From Candidatus Nitrospira neomarina (GTDB lineage: Bacteria; Nitrospirota; Nitrospiria; Nitrospirales; UBA8639): DNA of 64,000 nt. Location: the NCBI RefSeq assembly GCF_032051675.1, contig NZ_CP116968.1, positions 4,147,001 through 4,211,000 of the forward strand. Reading direction: 5' to 3'. Below the pieces are notes generated by a model. That model did not search any database and was not told the DNA's origin. It was given only the letters and a program-made list of their open reading frames with translations. Shown one piece after another: positions 27,272 to 35,621 of this stretch; within the stretch, counting starts at the first letter, position 1, and each line of letters opens with the position of its first letter. Made by a program: the position numbers and the translations under genes.

Positions 27272-27327
27272 TGCTCCAGAAATTAGTTCGTAAGAGGAGA
27301 ACAGGGCCGTTCAACGTCGTCGGTTAG
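27271..27327 (+). CDS. Possible 18-residue coupling peptide between aroA and cmk
   Basis: The ATG overlaps the aroA stop (TAATG) and the stop overlaps the cmk start (TAGTG). The 18 residues (MLQKLVRKRRTGPFNVVG) are basic. The Shine-Dalgarno-like AAGAGGAGA at about 27290 lies inside it, 30 bp before cmk. It may serve only to carry ribosomes from aroA to the poorly marked GTG of cmk. Coding is unproven. Confidence 0.3.
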   Translation: MLQKLVRKRRTGPFNVVG

Positions 27328-27986
27328 TGATCACTATTGACGGTCCAGCCGGAGTCGGGAAGAGCACTGTGGCCAAGTGTTTGGCTACCCGTCTTGGATA
27401 TGTTTATCTGGATACGGGGGCTTTGTATCGTGCGATTGCCTGGAAAGTTCAACTAGAACATCTTGACCCGAATAATCTTGCTTGCATCCAAGCACTTCTA
27501 GCGCGGACCGATCTGCGACTGATGCTGAGTGGGGATGTCCTTTCCATTTGGGTCGATGGGCAAGCAATTAATCAGGAGGTCATCAGGACGCCAGACATTA
27601 GCCAGTTGGCTTCCTGCATAGCAGCTATTCAGTCCGTCAGGGACTGGTTACTCCCGATTCAGCGAAAAGTTATTGGGAAAGTTGGGATTATTGCTGAAGG
27701 AAGGGACATGGGGACGCGAGTGTTCCCTAGTGCTGATGTGAAGTTTTTTCTCGATGCGGAATTGGAGATTCGAGCGAACCGACGGCAACGAGAATTAGCT
27801 CAACAAGGGAAAGTGATTGATCTGAAGACCGTGCGTAATGACATGGCCGTCCGAGATGATCGTGACCGGACAAGAATGGTCGACCCTTTACGTCCGGCGC
27901 CTGAGGCGATCATGATTGATACCTCTCGACAATCTGTTGAAGAAGTTGTCGGCCACATGATGCAATTCATAGCGGATCGTTTGTGA
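27327..27986 (+). CDS. cmk: Cytidylate kinase
   Basis: Phosphorylates CMP and dCMP. It has 219 residues. The P-loop ITIDGPAGVGKSTVAK is at the very start, then YLDTGALYRAIAW and IIAEGRDMGTRVFP. The GTG at 27327 is the only start between an upstream in-frame stop and the P-loop, and it has no good ribosome-binding site. The aroA-cmk-plsC-rpsA order is widespread. The stop overlaps the plsC start (GTGA). Confidence 0.93.
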   Translation: MITIDGPAGVGKSTVAKCLATRLGYVYLDTGALYRAIAWKVQLEHLDPNNLACIQALLARTDLRLMLSGDVLSIWVDGQAINQEVIRTPDISQLASCIAAIQSVRDWLLPIQRKVIGKVGIIAEGRDMGTRVFPSADVKFFLDAELEIRANRRQRELAQQGKVIDLKTVRNDMAVRDDRDRTRMVDPLRPAPEAIMIDTSRQSVEEVVGHMMQFIADRL

Positions 27987-28651
27987 GTGGAGTGGCCTAC
28001 GGGCTGTTATGGATCCTGTTTAATGGGTTGGCGCGCCTCCTGTTTCGATTTCGGACAGAAGGTTCCCAACACTTTCCCAAGACAGGAGGGATAATCGTTG
28101 CGGCTAATCATGCCAGTTACTTTGATATTCCCTTGTTAGGATGCGCGATTCCGCGGCGGGTTTTTTTTTTAGGGAGAGCGAGCTTATTTCCCAATCGGTA
28201 TCTGAATTGGGCCTTGCAAAAGCTCGGCTGGATCCCTTTAAAAACGCACAGACTGGACAGGAAAGCCTTTGGACAGGCACTCTCTCACCTGCAAGCAGGT
28301 GAACCCGTAGTTATTTTCCCCGAGGGGACAAGAACAGAAGACGGATCCTTGCAGATCGGGAAGCCTGGCCTGGGTTATTTGGTAGCTGAATCACAATGCC
28401 AGGTGATTCCTGTGTATATTTCTGGTACCTTTACAGTTCTTCCCATTCAGGCTCGATGGCCGCGGCTGTTTCCCTTAAGGGTCAGCTTTGGAAAACCGTT
28501 GAAATTTTGTAAAGATGAGGGGAAGAGTGTCAAGTCATTTTATGAAGACGTATCGATAACGGTTATGGATCATATTGCGCAATTGGGTGGCGTTCCCTCT
28601 CCGACCCAGGATGCATATGAAACAGATTCAAAAAGCAAGTTGTGTGAATAA
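27983..28651 (+). CDS. plsC: 1-acyl-sn-glycerol-3-phosphate acyltransferase
   Basis: Adds the second acyl chain to make phosphatidic acid at the inner membrane. It has 222 residues from a GTG overlapping the cmk stop by 4 bp. The catalytic NHASYFD (NH-x4-D) is at about 37-43 and FPEGTRTEDG at about 112-121. The N-terminal hydrophobic segment (about 5-22) anchors it to the membrane. Confidence 0.93.
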   Translation: MSGVAYGLLWILFNGLARLLFRFRTEGSQHFPKTGGIIVAANHASYFDIPLLGCAIPRRVFFLGRASLFPNRYLNWALQKLGWIPLKTHRLDRKAFGQALSHLQAGEPVVIFPEGTRTEDGSLQIGKPGLGYLVAESQCQVIPVYISGTFTVLPIQARWPRLFPLRVSFGKPLKFCKDEGKSVKSFYEDVSITVMDHIAQLGGVPSPTQDAYETDSKSKLCE

Positions 28652-28705
28652 TCATGGCAATCACCATTTAACCCGCCAAACTCTCCTGGAGGTATCAAAA
28701 GTCGG

Positions 28706-30409
28706 ATGAATACTCTTACTCAACAACCTGAAAAAATTGATCGCGAAACTCTTGCCGCATTATACGACGAAACGTTTAAAAATATTGAAGAAGGAACGAT
28801 TACCGAGGGCAGAGTCATTGATATCCAGCGAGATCGTGTGGTGGTGGATATTGGCTATAAGTCTGAAGGCATGATCCCTGCCGACCAATTTTCTCCGGAA
28901 GAGTTGGAACAGCTGGCGGTGAATGACCCGGTTCAAGTGTATATCGAGCAATGTGAGGATGCGGATGGCAATTTGCTCCTCTCCAAAGAAAAAGCCGACA
29001 AGATGAAGGTTTGGGAGGATTTGGAAGTTGCTCACAAAGATGAAAAACAAGTGCAAGGGAAAGTCATTTCTCGTATTAAGGGCGGCATGATCGTTGATAT
29101 CGGCGTGAAGGCCTTTTTGCCAGGATCGCAAATTGACTTGACGCCGGTCAGAGATCTGGATGGTCTGGTCGGGAAAACGTATAACTTTAAAATTATTAAA
29201 ATTAACCATCGTCGGGGCAATGTCGTGGTCTCCAGACGGGCGCTACTCGAAGAAACTCGGGATAAACGAAGACAGTCGACATTGTCGACATTGTCTGAAG
29301 GGCAGTTGATTGAAGGCACTGTGAAGAACATTACGGATTATGGGGCGTTCTTGGATTTAGGAGGTATTGATGGCCTGTTACACATTACCGATATTTCCTG
29401 GGGCCGTGTGGGGCATCCATCCGATATGTTCTCCATTGGGGATCGCGTTGAAGTCTTAGTATTGAAATACGACCGGGAAACAGGACGTATATCTTTGGGC
29501 GTTAAGCAAAAATCTCCAGATCCCTGGACTAAAGTTGAAGAAAAATATCCGGCAAGAAGTCGCGTGAATGGGAGAGTTGTGAGCCTGACCGATTATGGTG
29601 CGTTCGTTGAATTGGAGCCAGGCGTTGAGGGTTTGGTTCATGTATCGGAAATGTCTTGGACCCATGAGGTTCGCCACCCATCAAAGGTCGTGTCTGTGGG
29701 CGACACCATAGAAGCTCAGGTGCTCCATGTTGACCAGCATAGCCGGAAGATTTCTCTTGGGATGAAACAAACTGCTCCTAACCCATGGGATATTATAGAA
29801 GACAAGTACCCTGAAGGCACGGAGATTGAGGGCAAAGTAAAAAGTGTCACCGATTTTGGCGCCTTTGTCGGTTTGGATGAAGGTGTCGATGGGTTGATCC
29901 ATATTTCTGATATGTCGTGGACCAAGCATATTAAGCATCCTTCCGAGCTGTTTAAGAAGGGGCAATCGGTCAAGGCCGTTATTTTAAAGATTGATAAAGA
30001 AAAGGAACGTTTATCATTGGGGTATAAGCAGTTGATCTCGGATCCATGGGTCTCTGAAATTCCTCAGCAATATCATGTTGGCGAAGTCACTACCGGCAAA
30101 GTTTCCAAAATCGCCGACTTTGGGGTATTCGTGGAATTGGAAGGCGGCGTAGAAGGGTTGATTCACATCAGTGAGATCGGGCCAGATGTGCAGGAGCGCC
30201 TTGAGGAAAAATTTGTTGTTGGTCAGGAAGTCGCAGCGAAAATCGTTAAGGTTGATTGTGATGATCGGAAAATTGCGTTAAGTCTTTGGGAGCATTTGAA
30301 GGATCTAGAACAAACCGAGGTGGAAGAATTTAATAGCTCTCAAGGCAGCGTCGATCAAAGCCTTGGGCGAGTCGTCCAAAAGAAAGATCAAGGTGATGAA
30401 AGCGAATAG
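28706..30409 (+). CDS. rpsA: Small ribosomal subunit protein bS1
   Basis: mRNA-binding protein that helps start translation. It has 567 residues with six S1 repeats, seen as GRVIDIQRDRVVVDIG, GKVISRIKGGMIVDIG, GTVKNITDYGAFLDLG, GRVVSLTDYGAFVELE, GKVKSVTDFGAFVGLD and GKVSKIADFGVFVELE. The first two are divergent, as in Proteobacteria. It has a GGAGG ribosome-binding site and follows plsC; ihfB lies two genes on. Confidence 0.95.
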   Translation: MNTLTQQPEKIDRETLAALYDETFKNIEEGTITEGRVIDIQRDRVVVDIGYKSEGMIPADQFSPEELEQLAVNDPVQVYIEQCEDADGNLLLSKEKADKMKVWEDLEVAHKDEKQVQGKVISRIKGGMIVDIGVKAFLPGSQIDLTPVRDLDGLVGKTYNFKIIKINHRRGNVVVSRRALLEETRDKRRQSTLSTLSEGQLIEGTVKNITDYGAFLDLGGIDGLLHITDISWGRVGHPSDMFSIGDRVEVLVLKYDRETGRISLGVKQKSPDPWTKVEEKYPARSRVNGRVVSLTDYGAFVELEPGVEGLVHVSEMSWTHEVRHPSKVVSVGDTIEAQVLHVDQHSRKISLGMKQTAPNPWDIIEDKYPEGTEIEGKVKSVTDFGAFVGLDEGVDGLIHISDMSWTKHIKHPSELFKKGQSVKAVILKIDKEKERLSLGYKQLISDPWVSEIPQQYHVGEVTTGKVSKIADFGVFVELEGGVEGLIHISEIGPDVQERLEEKFVVGQEVAAKIVKVDCDDRKIALSLWEHLKDLEQTEVEEFNSSQGSVDQSLGRVVQKKDQGDESE

Positions 30410-30466
30410 GCTTCATGGGCAGAATGGTTTGGATGAGCGCGGGACTTATGGCCAATCCCGAATATT

Positions 30467-31345
30467 ATGAGTAATGGGTATCCTCGATGGAAGCGCGTGC
30501 TGTGGATGATTCTCGGAGGCCTTGTCCTGTTTAGTGTTGGGAAAAGCCTGATTCCGGAATTATTGATAGCAGGTAAGGATGGTGTGGCCATCGTTCGGGT
30601 TGAGGGTCCCATTCTTGATTCGTATCAGACTGTCGAGGAACTGAAAAACTTTGCCGACGATCCTTTGGTCAAAGCGATTGTGGTGAGAATTGATAGCCCA
30701 GGTGGGGGTGTGGCGCCTTCTCAAGAAATTTATAATGCTGTTAAGAGAGTCAGAAAAGAAAAGAATAAAACGGTGATTGCCTCCATGGGTACGGTGGCGG
30801 CTTCGGGAGGCTATTATATTGCCGTGGGCACCGATCGCATTCTCGCTAATCCGGGTACTTTGACGGGGAGTATTGGCGTCATCATGCAATTGGCCAATTT
30901 TCACGAGTTACTTGAAAAAATCGGAGTCAAAAACCTTGTAGTCAAAAGTGGAAAATATAAAGATATCGGCTCTCCTTTTCGTCCCATGAATGAAGAAGAT
31001 CGCAAAGTCTTAGAATTGGTGATGAATGATGTTCATCGTCAATTTATCGATGCGGTGGCCGATGGGCGATCCCTGGATGTGGCGGAAGTCGAGCAGTTAG
31101 CCGATGGGCGTGTCTTTACGGGGCAGCAAGCCAAATCAATTTTGTTAGTTGATGATATCGGTGATTTGCACGATGCCATTAAGTTGGCCGGCGAATTAGG
31201 CGGGATTGAGGGGGAGCCACGTGTCATGGAGGTGACCAAGCCGTTTTCATTCAGGGATTTACTTGAAAACACATTTCTTGGAAGCGTTCGCACCTTTGCC
31301 ACGACTCATTTTCCCACCCCGTTGCTGTACCTTTGGGTGGCTTGA
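30467..31345 (+). CDS. sppA: Signal peptide peptidase SppA
   Basis: Membrane-bound serine protease that degrades cleaved signal peptides. It has 292 residues, the short (half-length) form. One N-terminal membrane segment covers about 11-28. The nucleophile Ser lies in GTVAASGGYYIA and the general-base Lys in VKSGKYKDIGSPFR, the Ser/Lys dyad of S49 peptidases. It lies between rpsA and ihfB. Confidence 0.92.
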   Translation: MSNGYPRWKRVLWMILGGLVLFSVGKSLIPELLIAGKDGVAIVRVEGPILDSYQTVEELKNFADDPLVKAIVVRIDSPGGGVAPSQEIYNAVKRVRKEKNKTVIASMGTVAASGGYYIAVGTDRILANPGTLTGSIGVIMQLANFHELLEKIGVKNLVVKSGKYKDIGSPFRPMNEEDRKVLELVMNDVHRQFIDAVADGRSLDVAEVEQLADGRVFTGQQAKSILLVDDIGDLHDAIKLAGELGGIEGEPRVMEVTKPFSFRDLLENTFLGSVRTFATTHFPTPLLYLWVA

Positions 31346-31445
31346 TCCGGACAAGCAAAATGGATCAATTACGACTTTTGAAATGCAATATTCATTGGCA
31401 TAACTCAAGGTTCAAAAAGCGAGTCTCTGTGAGAAGGAGGATCGG

Positions 31446-31739
31446 ATGACAAAAGCGGATCTCATCGAAAAGTTGGCGGAAAAGGCTCCCCAATTGAGTC
31501 GAAGGCAAGCCGAGGTCGTAGTCAACACCATTTTTGATTCTATCCGTGATTCTTTAAAGCGTGGAGAAAAAACAGAAATCCGTGGTTTTGGAAGTTTTCG
31601 TCTTCGACACCGTCAGACCAAAGAAGGGCGAAACCCTAAAACTGGAGAATCGGTGTCGGTCCCTGAAAAGCGCATGCCGTTTTTTAAAGCCGGTAAAGAG
31701 ATCAAAGAATTGTTAAACCCTGAGTTACCACCTGTTTAA
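31446..31739 (+). CDS. ihfB: IHF/HU family DNA-binding protein
   Basis: Nucleoid-associated DNA-bending protein. It has 97 residues: MTKADLIEKLAEKAPQLSRR at the start, then RGFGSFRLRHRQTKEGRNPKTG, with the Arg-Asn-Pro beta arm typical of IHF/HU. Its place downstream of rpsA is that of ihfB in Proteobacteria, but HU cannot be excluded by sequence alone. GAAGGAGG precedes the ATG. The PCP_red gene follows after 3 bp. Confidence 0.82.
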   Translation: MTKADLIEKLAEKAPQLSRRQAEVVVNTIFDSIRDSLKRGEKTEIRGFGSFRLRHRQTKEGRNPKTGESVSVPEKRMPFFKAGKEIKELLNPELPPV

Positions 31740-31742
31740 ACC

Positions 31743-32729
31743 ATGTCTACTACCGAGCCATCTCACACAGAACACGAGATCCCCTGGACGGAAGAGGCTT
31801 CGTCTCGCTTAGAACGCGCTCCTTTGTTCCTGAGAGGTATGGTTCGACGTCTTGCAGAAAAAAAAGCCAAAGAATTGGGATATACAGAAATTACGGCTGA
31901 AACTTTAGACCAATTTAAGCAACAAATGATGGGTTCGATGGGGGGCGCGGCCGGCATGACTCAAGCTGCCGAGGACATGGCTCAAGGCAAACTCCCCTGG
32001 ACCTCCGAGGCGCGGAAGCGACTAGAGGCCGTTCCAGAGTTCATGCGAAGCATGATTGGCAAAATCGCTGAAGATGTGGCTAAAGAACGCGGCCATATGG
32101 AAGTGAATGTGGAATTATTTGAAAAGGTTGAAGCCTTAGGGGATATTCCGATAGAGAAAAACGTGCCCATGGAATGGACCGATGAAGCTTTGGCTTTGTT
32201 GAATAAGCGTATTCAGGATTCACCTCCGATTGCTATGGAATTTGTGACGGATATGTTAAAGCGGGATGCCGAGGATCTAGCCAGGGAACAAGGGATCGAG
32301 AAGATTGATGCTGAAACCTTGATCCGTCTCTGGGAGGATCCGCCCACACAGGTGGCATGGACAGATGAGGCCTGGAAACGTCTTCATACCTCACCGGATT
32401 TTGTACGAAGCGGCATCCGAAAAGCTGCAGAACGCCGTGCGAGAAAACTCGGGCTAACCACTATCGACTCCGAACACCTCACCACCTTTCGAAATGAGGC
32501 GATGATGAAAGCCGTCAAGCGGATTCGAAGTTTTGGCTATCAGGAACTGACCTTTGATGCGTTTGGCGATGCTATGCAAAAAGTTAAACGATTAAAGGGG
32601 AATGAGCAGGCGGAACATCGCTTGGATGAGATCAGGGATTATATGAAGAAAAAGCCTGAAGTTGGTTTATTGGGTGATGAACTCATGACCCGTTTCAGGA
32701 ATTATTTAAAAGGAGAAGGAAAGTTGTAA
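31743..32729 (+). CDS. Tandem PCP_red-domain protein
   Basis: 328 residues made of four copies of a ~45-residue unit resembling PCP_red (the C-terminal domain of the light-independent protochlorophyllide reductase B subunit). Units start with W-T-x-E-A at about residues 18, 86, 145 and 206 and continue with RLE-x-P-x-F-x-R-x-M and (A/E)-E-x-A-x-x-G. The third has a short insertion, and a degenerate fifth follows at 253-285. No nitrogenase-like catalytic domain is present and no bacteriochlorophyll genes are near. No signal peptide. It is 3 bp after ihfB and probably cotranscribed. The function is unknown. Confidence 0.75.
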   Translation: MSTTEPSHTEHEIPWTEEASSRLERAPLFLRGMVRRLAEKKAKELGYTEITAETLDQFKQQMMGSMGGAAGMTQAAEDMAQGKLPWTSEARKRLEAVPEFMRSMIGKIAEDVAKERGHMEVNVELFEKVEALGDIPIEKNVPMEWTDEALALLNKRIQDSPPIAMEFVTDMLKRDAEDLAREQGIEKIDAETLIRLWEDPPTQVAWTDEAWKRLHTSPDFVRSGIRKAAERRARKLGLTTIDSEHLTTFRNEAMMKAVKRIRSFGYQELTFDAFGDAMQKVKRLKGNEQAEHRLDEIRDYMKKKPEVGLLGDELMTRFRNYLKGEGKL

Positions 32730-32791
32730 TTGATGCTGGATTCGTTTTGTTCTGGTTTTGAGGTTGTAAACCTGCTTGAATCTCCCCTTTC

Positions 32792-33409
32792 TTACTTCCC
32801 CATTGCCCCTTCTTTCGCAAGTTGATCGACAAGGTCATTTTCCGGATTGCCGGAATGAGCTTTCACTTTGACCCAGTGAATCGTGATGCCTGATTCATTG
32901 ATCGTCTGTGCGTAGGCTTGGGTAAATGGTAGCTTGGTGCGCCAGGCTCCGGTTGCCCAACTTTCCAGCCCTTGGTAATCAAAGTAGATCGTCATTTCAG
33001 TTATCCCTTGGGATTGGCACCATTTGATGGCTTTAAGGATGGCAAGAATTTCCCCAGCGACATTTCGGTGAATCATGGCTTCCTGCGGAATGTCGTTCCC
33101 CTTGTCCCGGTGAATTTCTACACCATTTTTTTTGACCAGGACCCCCCAGCCCAGTCGAAGAGTGCCATCATCTTTGGGGAAGCAGGATCCATCGACCCAA
33201 ACTTCGATCATCGAGGATGATGTTGCTGTCGCCTGATTCTTCTTGGTTGGTTGGCGTATTGAACGGGATGAAAGAAAAGCTTCGGCTTCTTCTCGGTTGG
33301 GGAAGGCTTTATATTCGGCTCCGGGAAAATGATGTACTTGGGCACGGCAGGCATCCCAACTCTCAAAGATGCCAATGGTGCGGCCGCGGCGGACGGCATA
33401 GAATTTCAT
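32792..33409 (-). CDS. rnhA: Ribonuclease HI with N-terminal viroplasmin-like domain
   Basis: Cleaves RNA in RNA/DNA hybrids. It has 205 residues. An N-terminal viroplasmin-like hybrid-binding domain covers about 1-46 (KFYAVRRGRTIGIFESWDAC), as in eukaryotic RNase H1. A linker leads to the RNase H domain from about 67. The catalytic acids fit: Asp73 (VDGS), Glu120 (AGEILAI), Asp144 (FDYQG) and Asp195 (NDLVDQLA). It is convergent with the PCP_red gene and downstream of the TPR gene on the same strand. Confidence 0.9.
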   Translation of the reverse strand: MKFYAVRRGRTIGIFESWDACRAQVHHFPGAEYKAFPNREEAEAFLSSRSIRQPTKKNQATATSSSMIEVWVDGSCFPKDDGTLRLGWGVLVKKNGVEIHRDKGNDIPQEAMIHRNVAGEILAILKAIKWCQSQGITEMTIYFDYQGLESWATGAWRTKLPFTQAYAQTINESGITIHWVKVKAHSGNPENDLVDQLAKEGAMGK

Positions 33410-33505
33410 GAAGGTTTAACGCGTGGATTATTCACTGCAAAGGTCTTTTTTGATATAAACAGTGGTTGAACCGGGTATGTCCCATAAGAATTAATTGTAG
33501 TTTGA

Positions 33506-34687
33506 TTACTGTCTGGACCCGCCTTGTAGGGTCTGAATTCTACCTTTGGCCAGGTCAATTTTTGTCATTTCCTCAGGATTGTCCCCTGCCAATATCAGGA
33601 ATGTTTCGTATTCTTGAATAGCGCGTTTGGGGTTATGGACTTCATAAGCTTCAGCCAAATTGAATCGGGCCTGAGCATAGTTTGGCTGCAAGGACAACGC
33701 CCGCTCATAGGTTTCGATAGCCTTTGGTACTTTTCCAAGTTGCGCTAAGACTGAGCCATAACTATTGAGGATGACTGCTGAATATGGCTGGATGGTCAGG
33801 GCCTGTTCCAGGGCAGTTGCGGCTTCTGGGACTCTGCCCATGTTTCTTAAGGCCAATCCAAGACGATGGTGGGCTTCCGCCAACTGTTTCGGATCAGATA
33901 AGCCATATTGAATGGCTTTCTGATAGGCGTCAATGGCTATTTCTGGCTGCTTGTTGCCACACGACGCAAATAAGGCTATTTCTCCTCTGGCAAATTGCTG
34001 AAGTCCTAAAAATTCCGTTTCTGACCCTAATTGTCCTTTTATACTCGGGAGGTCTTTCCCCGGATGATCCGGACCTTCCACATAAGAAAGAAATTTTGAT
34101 TGGCTGCCATCTAAAAGTGTTTCATAAGGATCAAGAACGAAAACGGCCATGACCAGCTGGTCTTGTTTCCCTTGAGTGTGTCGCATGAAATATTGATGCG
34201 TGGTCGTGGCTTCTCCGGTCCGATGCAGAGTGCCAGAGTCAGGGGTTTGTTCTTTTAGAAGCTGGGAAGAATGATAAAAGAATTCACGAGCCGGTGGTAA
34301 TTGACTCAGGGTATGACGAAGTTTCGGATAGTCTTCTAAAGCCAGACCGCGTGGGAATACGGTGATGACGCCCACAAGGGTTTGATCTTCATTAAACATG
34401 AACCATTGTGCGTGTTTCTTGGGTGATGAGGTTTCACGAAAGACCTCGGTGCCTCCTCCCCAGGGAGATTCCTGTCCCACGGATTGCAGCCAACCCGTTT
34501 GAACCTCTGTTTTGGTTTGGCACAAGGCGGCCTTTCCTAAGAGATTGAGGTCGCTTTCGGAAGGTGGAAGGTTGGAGGCAGGGGGAGTGCTGGCGCAATG
34601 TGGGAGTAAGAAGAATAACAAAAACACATTCAGGACATTTGTCGGCTTTGCATAGGGTCGATGATGATGGGTGATCGGTTGTACCAT
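33506..34687 (-). CDS. TPR-repeat exported protein
   Basis: 393 residues. The N-terminus has a hydrophobic stretch (about 19-29) ending at Cys31 in LLPHCAST. This resembles a lipoprotein signal, but His before the Cys is not a standard lipobox, so either an exported or an anchored protein is possible. The middle (40-230) matches nothing I know. The C-terminal third has about four TPR units (AEAHHRLGLALRNMG, AVILNSYGSVLAQLG, AQARFNLAEAYEVH), implying a protein-binding scaffold. rnhA follows on the same strand after 96 bp. Confidence 0.65.
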   Translation of the reverse strand: MVQPITHHHRPYAKPTNVLNVFLLFFLLPHCASTPPASNLPPSESDLNLLGKAALCQTKTEVQTGWLQSVGQESPWGGGTEVFRETSSPKKHAQWFMFNEDQTLVGVITVFPRGLALEDYPKLRHTLSQLPPAREFFYHSSQLLKEQTPDSGTLHRTGEATTTHQYFMRHTQGKQDQLVMAVFVLDPYETLLDGSQSKFLSYVEGPDHPGKDLPSIKGQLGSETEFLGLQQFARGEIALFASCGNKQPEIAIDAYQKAIQYGLSDPKQLAEAHHRLGLALRNMGRVPEAATALEQALTIQPYSAVILNSYGSVLAQLGKVPKAIETYERALSLQPNYAQARFNLAEAYEVHNPKRAIQEYETFLILAGDNPEEMTKIDLAKGRIQTLQGGSRQ

Positions 34688-34863
34688 TACTACCGGCTCT
34701 TGAGAGTAAATGATCGATGTGTTGTAGAATATGCGACTAGGGTAATGGGGTCCGCATTAAGGAGTGGGTGAAAATTGCAGGATCAAGAAGGCCTCGCTCT
34801 TATCTGCTGATGATGTGAACAACGATAGTGCCGGGAAGAAATTGATCCAGAAAGGATGTATCC

Positions 34864-34938
34864 TGGTGGGCGATACTGGGATCGAACCAGTGGCCTCTTC
34901 CGTGTGAAGGAAGCGCTCTTCCACTGAGCTAATCGCCC
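34864..34938 (-). tRNA. tRNA-Val (CAC)
   Basis: 75-nt cloverleaf on the minus strand with an encoded CCA end. The acceptor GGGCGAT pairs with ATCGCCC, the anticodon loop TTCACAC gives CAC, the anticodon stem is CTTCC/GGAAG, and the T-arm is CTGGTTCGATCCCAG. Confidence 0.93.
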
Positions 34939-34952
34939 GCGGGAGGCAATTT

Positions 34953-34981
34953 ATCATAATGCTGGGAGTGGAGCAATGAAG
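34953..34981 (-). promoter_or_regulatory. Possible promoter of tRNA-Val
   Basis: On the minus strand, -10 TATGAT (forward 34953-34958) with a weak -35 CTTCAT (forward 34976-34981) at 17 bp, starting 15 bp before the tRNA. The -10 is good and the -35 poor. Confidence 0.4.
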
Positions 34982-35005
34982 TCCGTAAGGATGACAATGG
35001 TTTTC

Positions 35006-35035
35006 TTGACGGTAGGAGAAAGTGTGGAGTACCCT
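35006..35035 (+). promoter_or_regulatory. Possible pup promoter
   Basis: TTGACG (35006-35011), 18-bp spacer, TACCCT (35030-35035), 42 bp before the pup ATG and divergent from the tRNA-Val promoter. The -10 is weak. Confidence 0.4.
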
Positions 35036-35077
35036 GAATTAACAGGTATTTCATCGACTTGACCAAGGAGGTGCACC

Positions 35078-35281
35078 ATGGACAAGCAAGAGCGTAAATA
35101 CGAATCACGAAAACCAAGCTCTCCCAAAGAAACAGAGGACGTTCAGGCTGATCCGAATGTTGCGGAGACCGGTCAACGTCTAAAAGAAGAAATGGATGAA
35201 CTGGTTGATGAAATTGATAAAGTTTTAGAAGAAAATGCGGCTGAGTTTGTCAAAAATTATGTACAAAAAGGTGGAGAATAA
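35078..35281 (+). CDS. pup: Prokaryotic ubiquitin-like protein Pup
   Basis: 67-residue, acidic, probably disordered protein that tags lysines of target proteins for the bacterial proteasome. The C-terminal half matches actinobacterial Pup closely: DEIDKVLEENAAEFVKNYV then QKGGE. It ends in GGE, so PafA could ligate it directly with no need for Dop to deamidate a terminal Gln. The first ~30 residues are Lys/Glu/Ser rich and not conserved. A strong AAGGAGG lies 6 bp before the ATG. No dop, pafA, proteasome subunit or Mpa gene is in the window. UBact, a related modifier of Gram-negative bacteria, is the alternative, but the QKGGE end favours Pup. Confidence 0.85.
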   Translation: MDKQERKYESRKPSSPKETEDVQADPNVAETGQRLKEEMDELVDEIDKVLEENAAEFVKNYVQKGGE

Positions 35282-35621
35282 ATGCGTTAGGTTCGTTAAT
35301 TTCAAAAAATTCTCCCCTGCCCTTTTTCACTCGCCAGATATTTAAACTCTCTTGGCATTCTCTGTTCTTCTTTAGGTCATTTTCAGTGAAGGTCTTCAGG
35401 CCTCAAACCTTTCGCATCGCATTTTTTCAGTCACAGTCCGATGAATGCGCCTTTTGAGTGACCTGTCCCTTCATGAGGAAATTGAGTCTCTTTCTTTTTG
35501 TGTCCCTCGGGATGTGGAGCGCCGATTGCCAATTCTGAAAGGGAAAGGCAAAGCATTTTTCTCTGTTTTTTGTTATGATTCGTCGGCAATGTCCCAAGAC
35601 AATTGGATGAAAGACTAAAAA
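35282..35621 (+). other. Gene-free region before the rel gene
   Basis: 340 bp, AT-rich, with many T-runs on the plus strand. No gene is supported. An extended -10 element near its end probably drives the stringent-response gene. I see no clear terminator for pup. Confidence 0.5.
35571..35579 (+). promoter_or_regulatory. Extended -10 promoter of the rel/spoT gene
   Basis: TGTTATGAT, a TGn-TATnAT extended -10, about 45 bp before the ATG. No recognisable -35 at 17 bp (AAGCAT), which is tolerated for extended -10 promoters. Confidence 0.45.
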
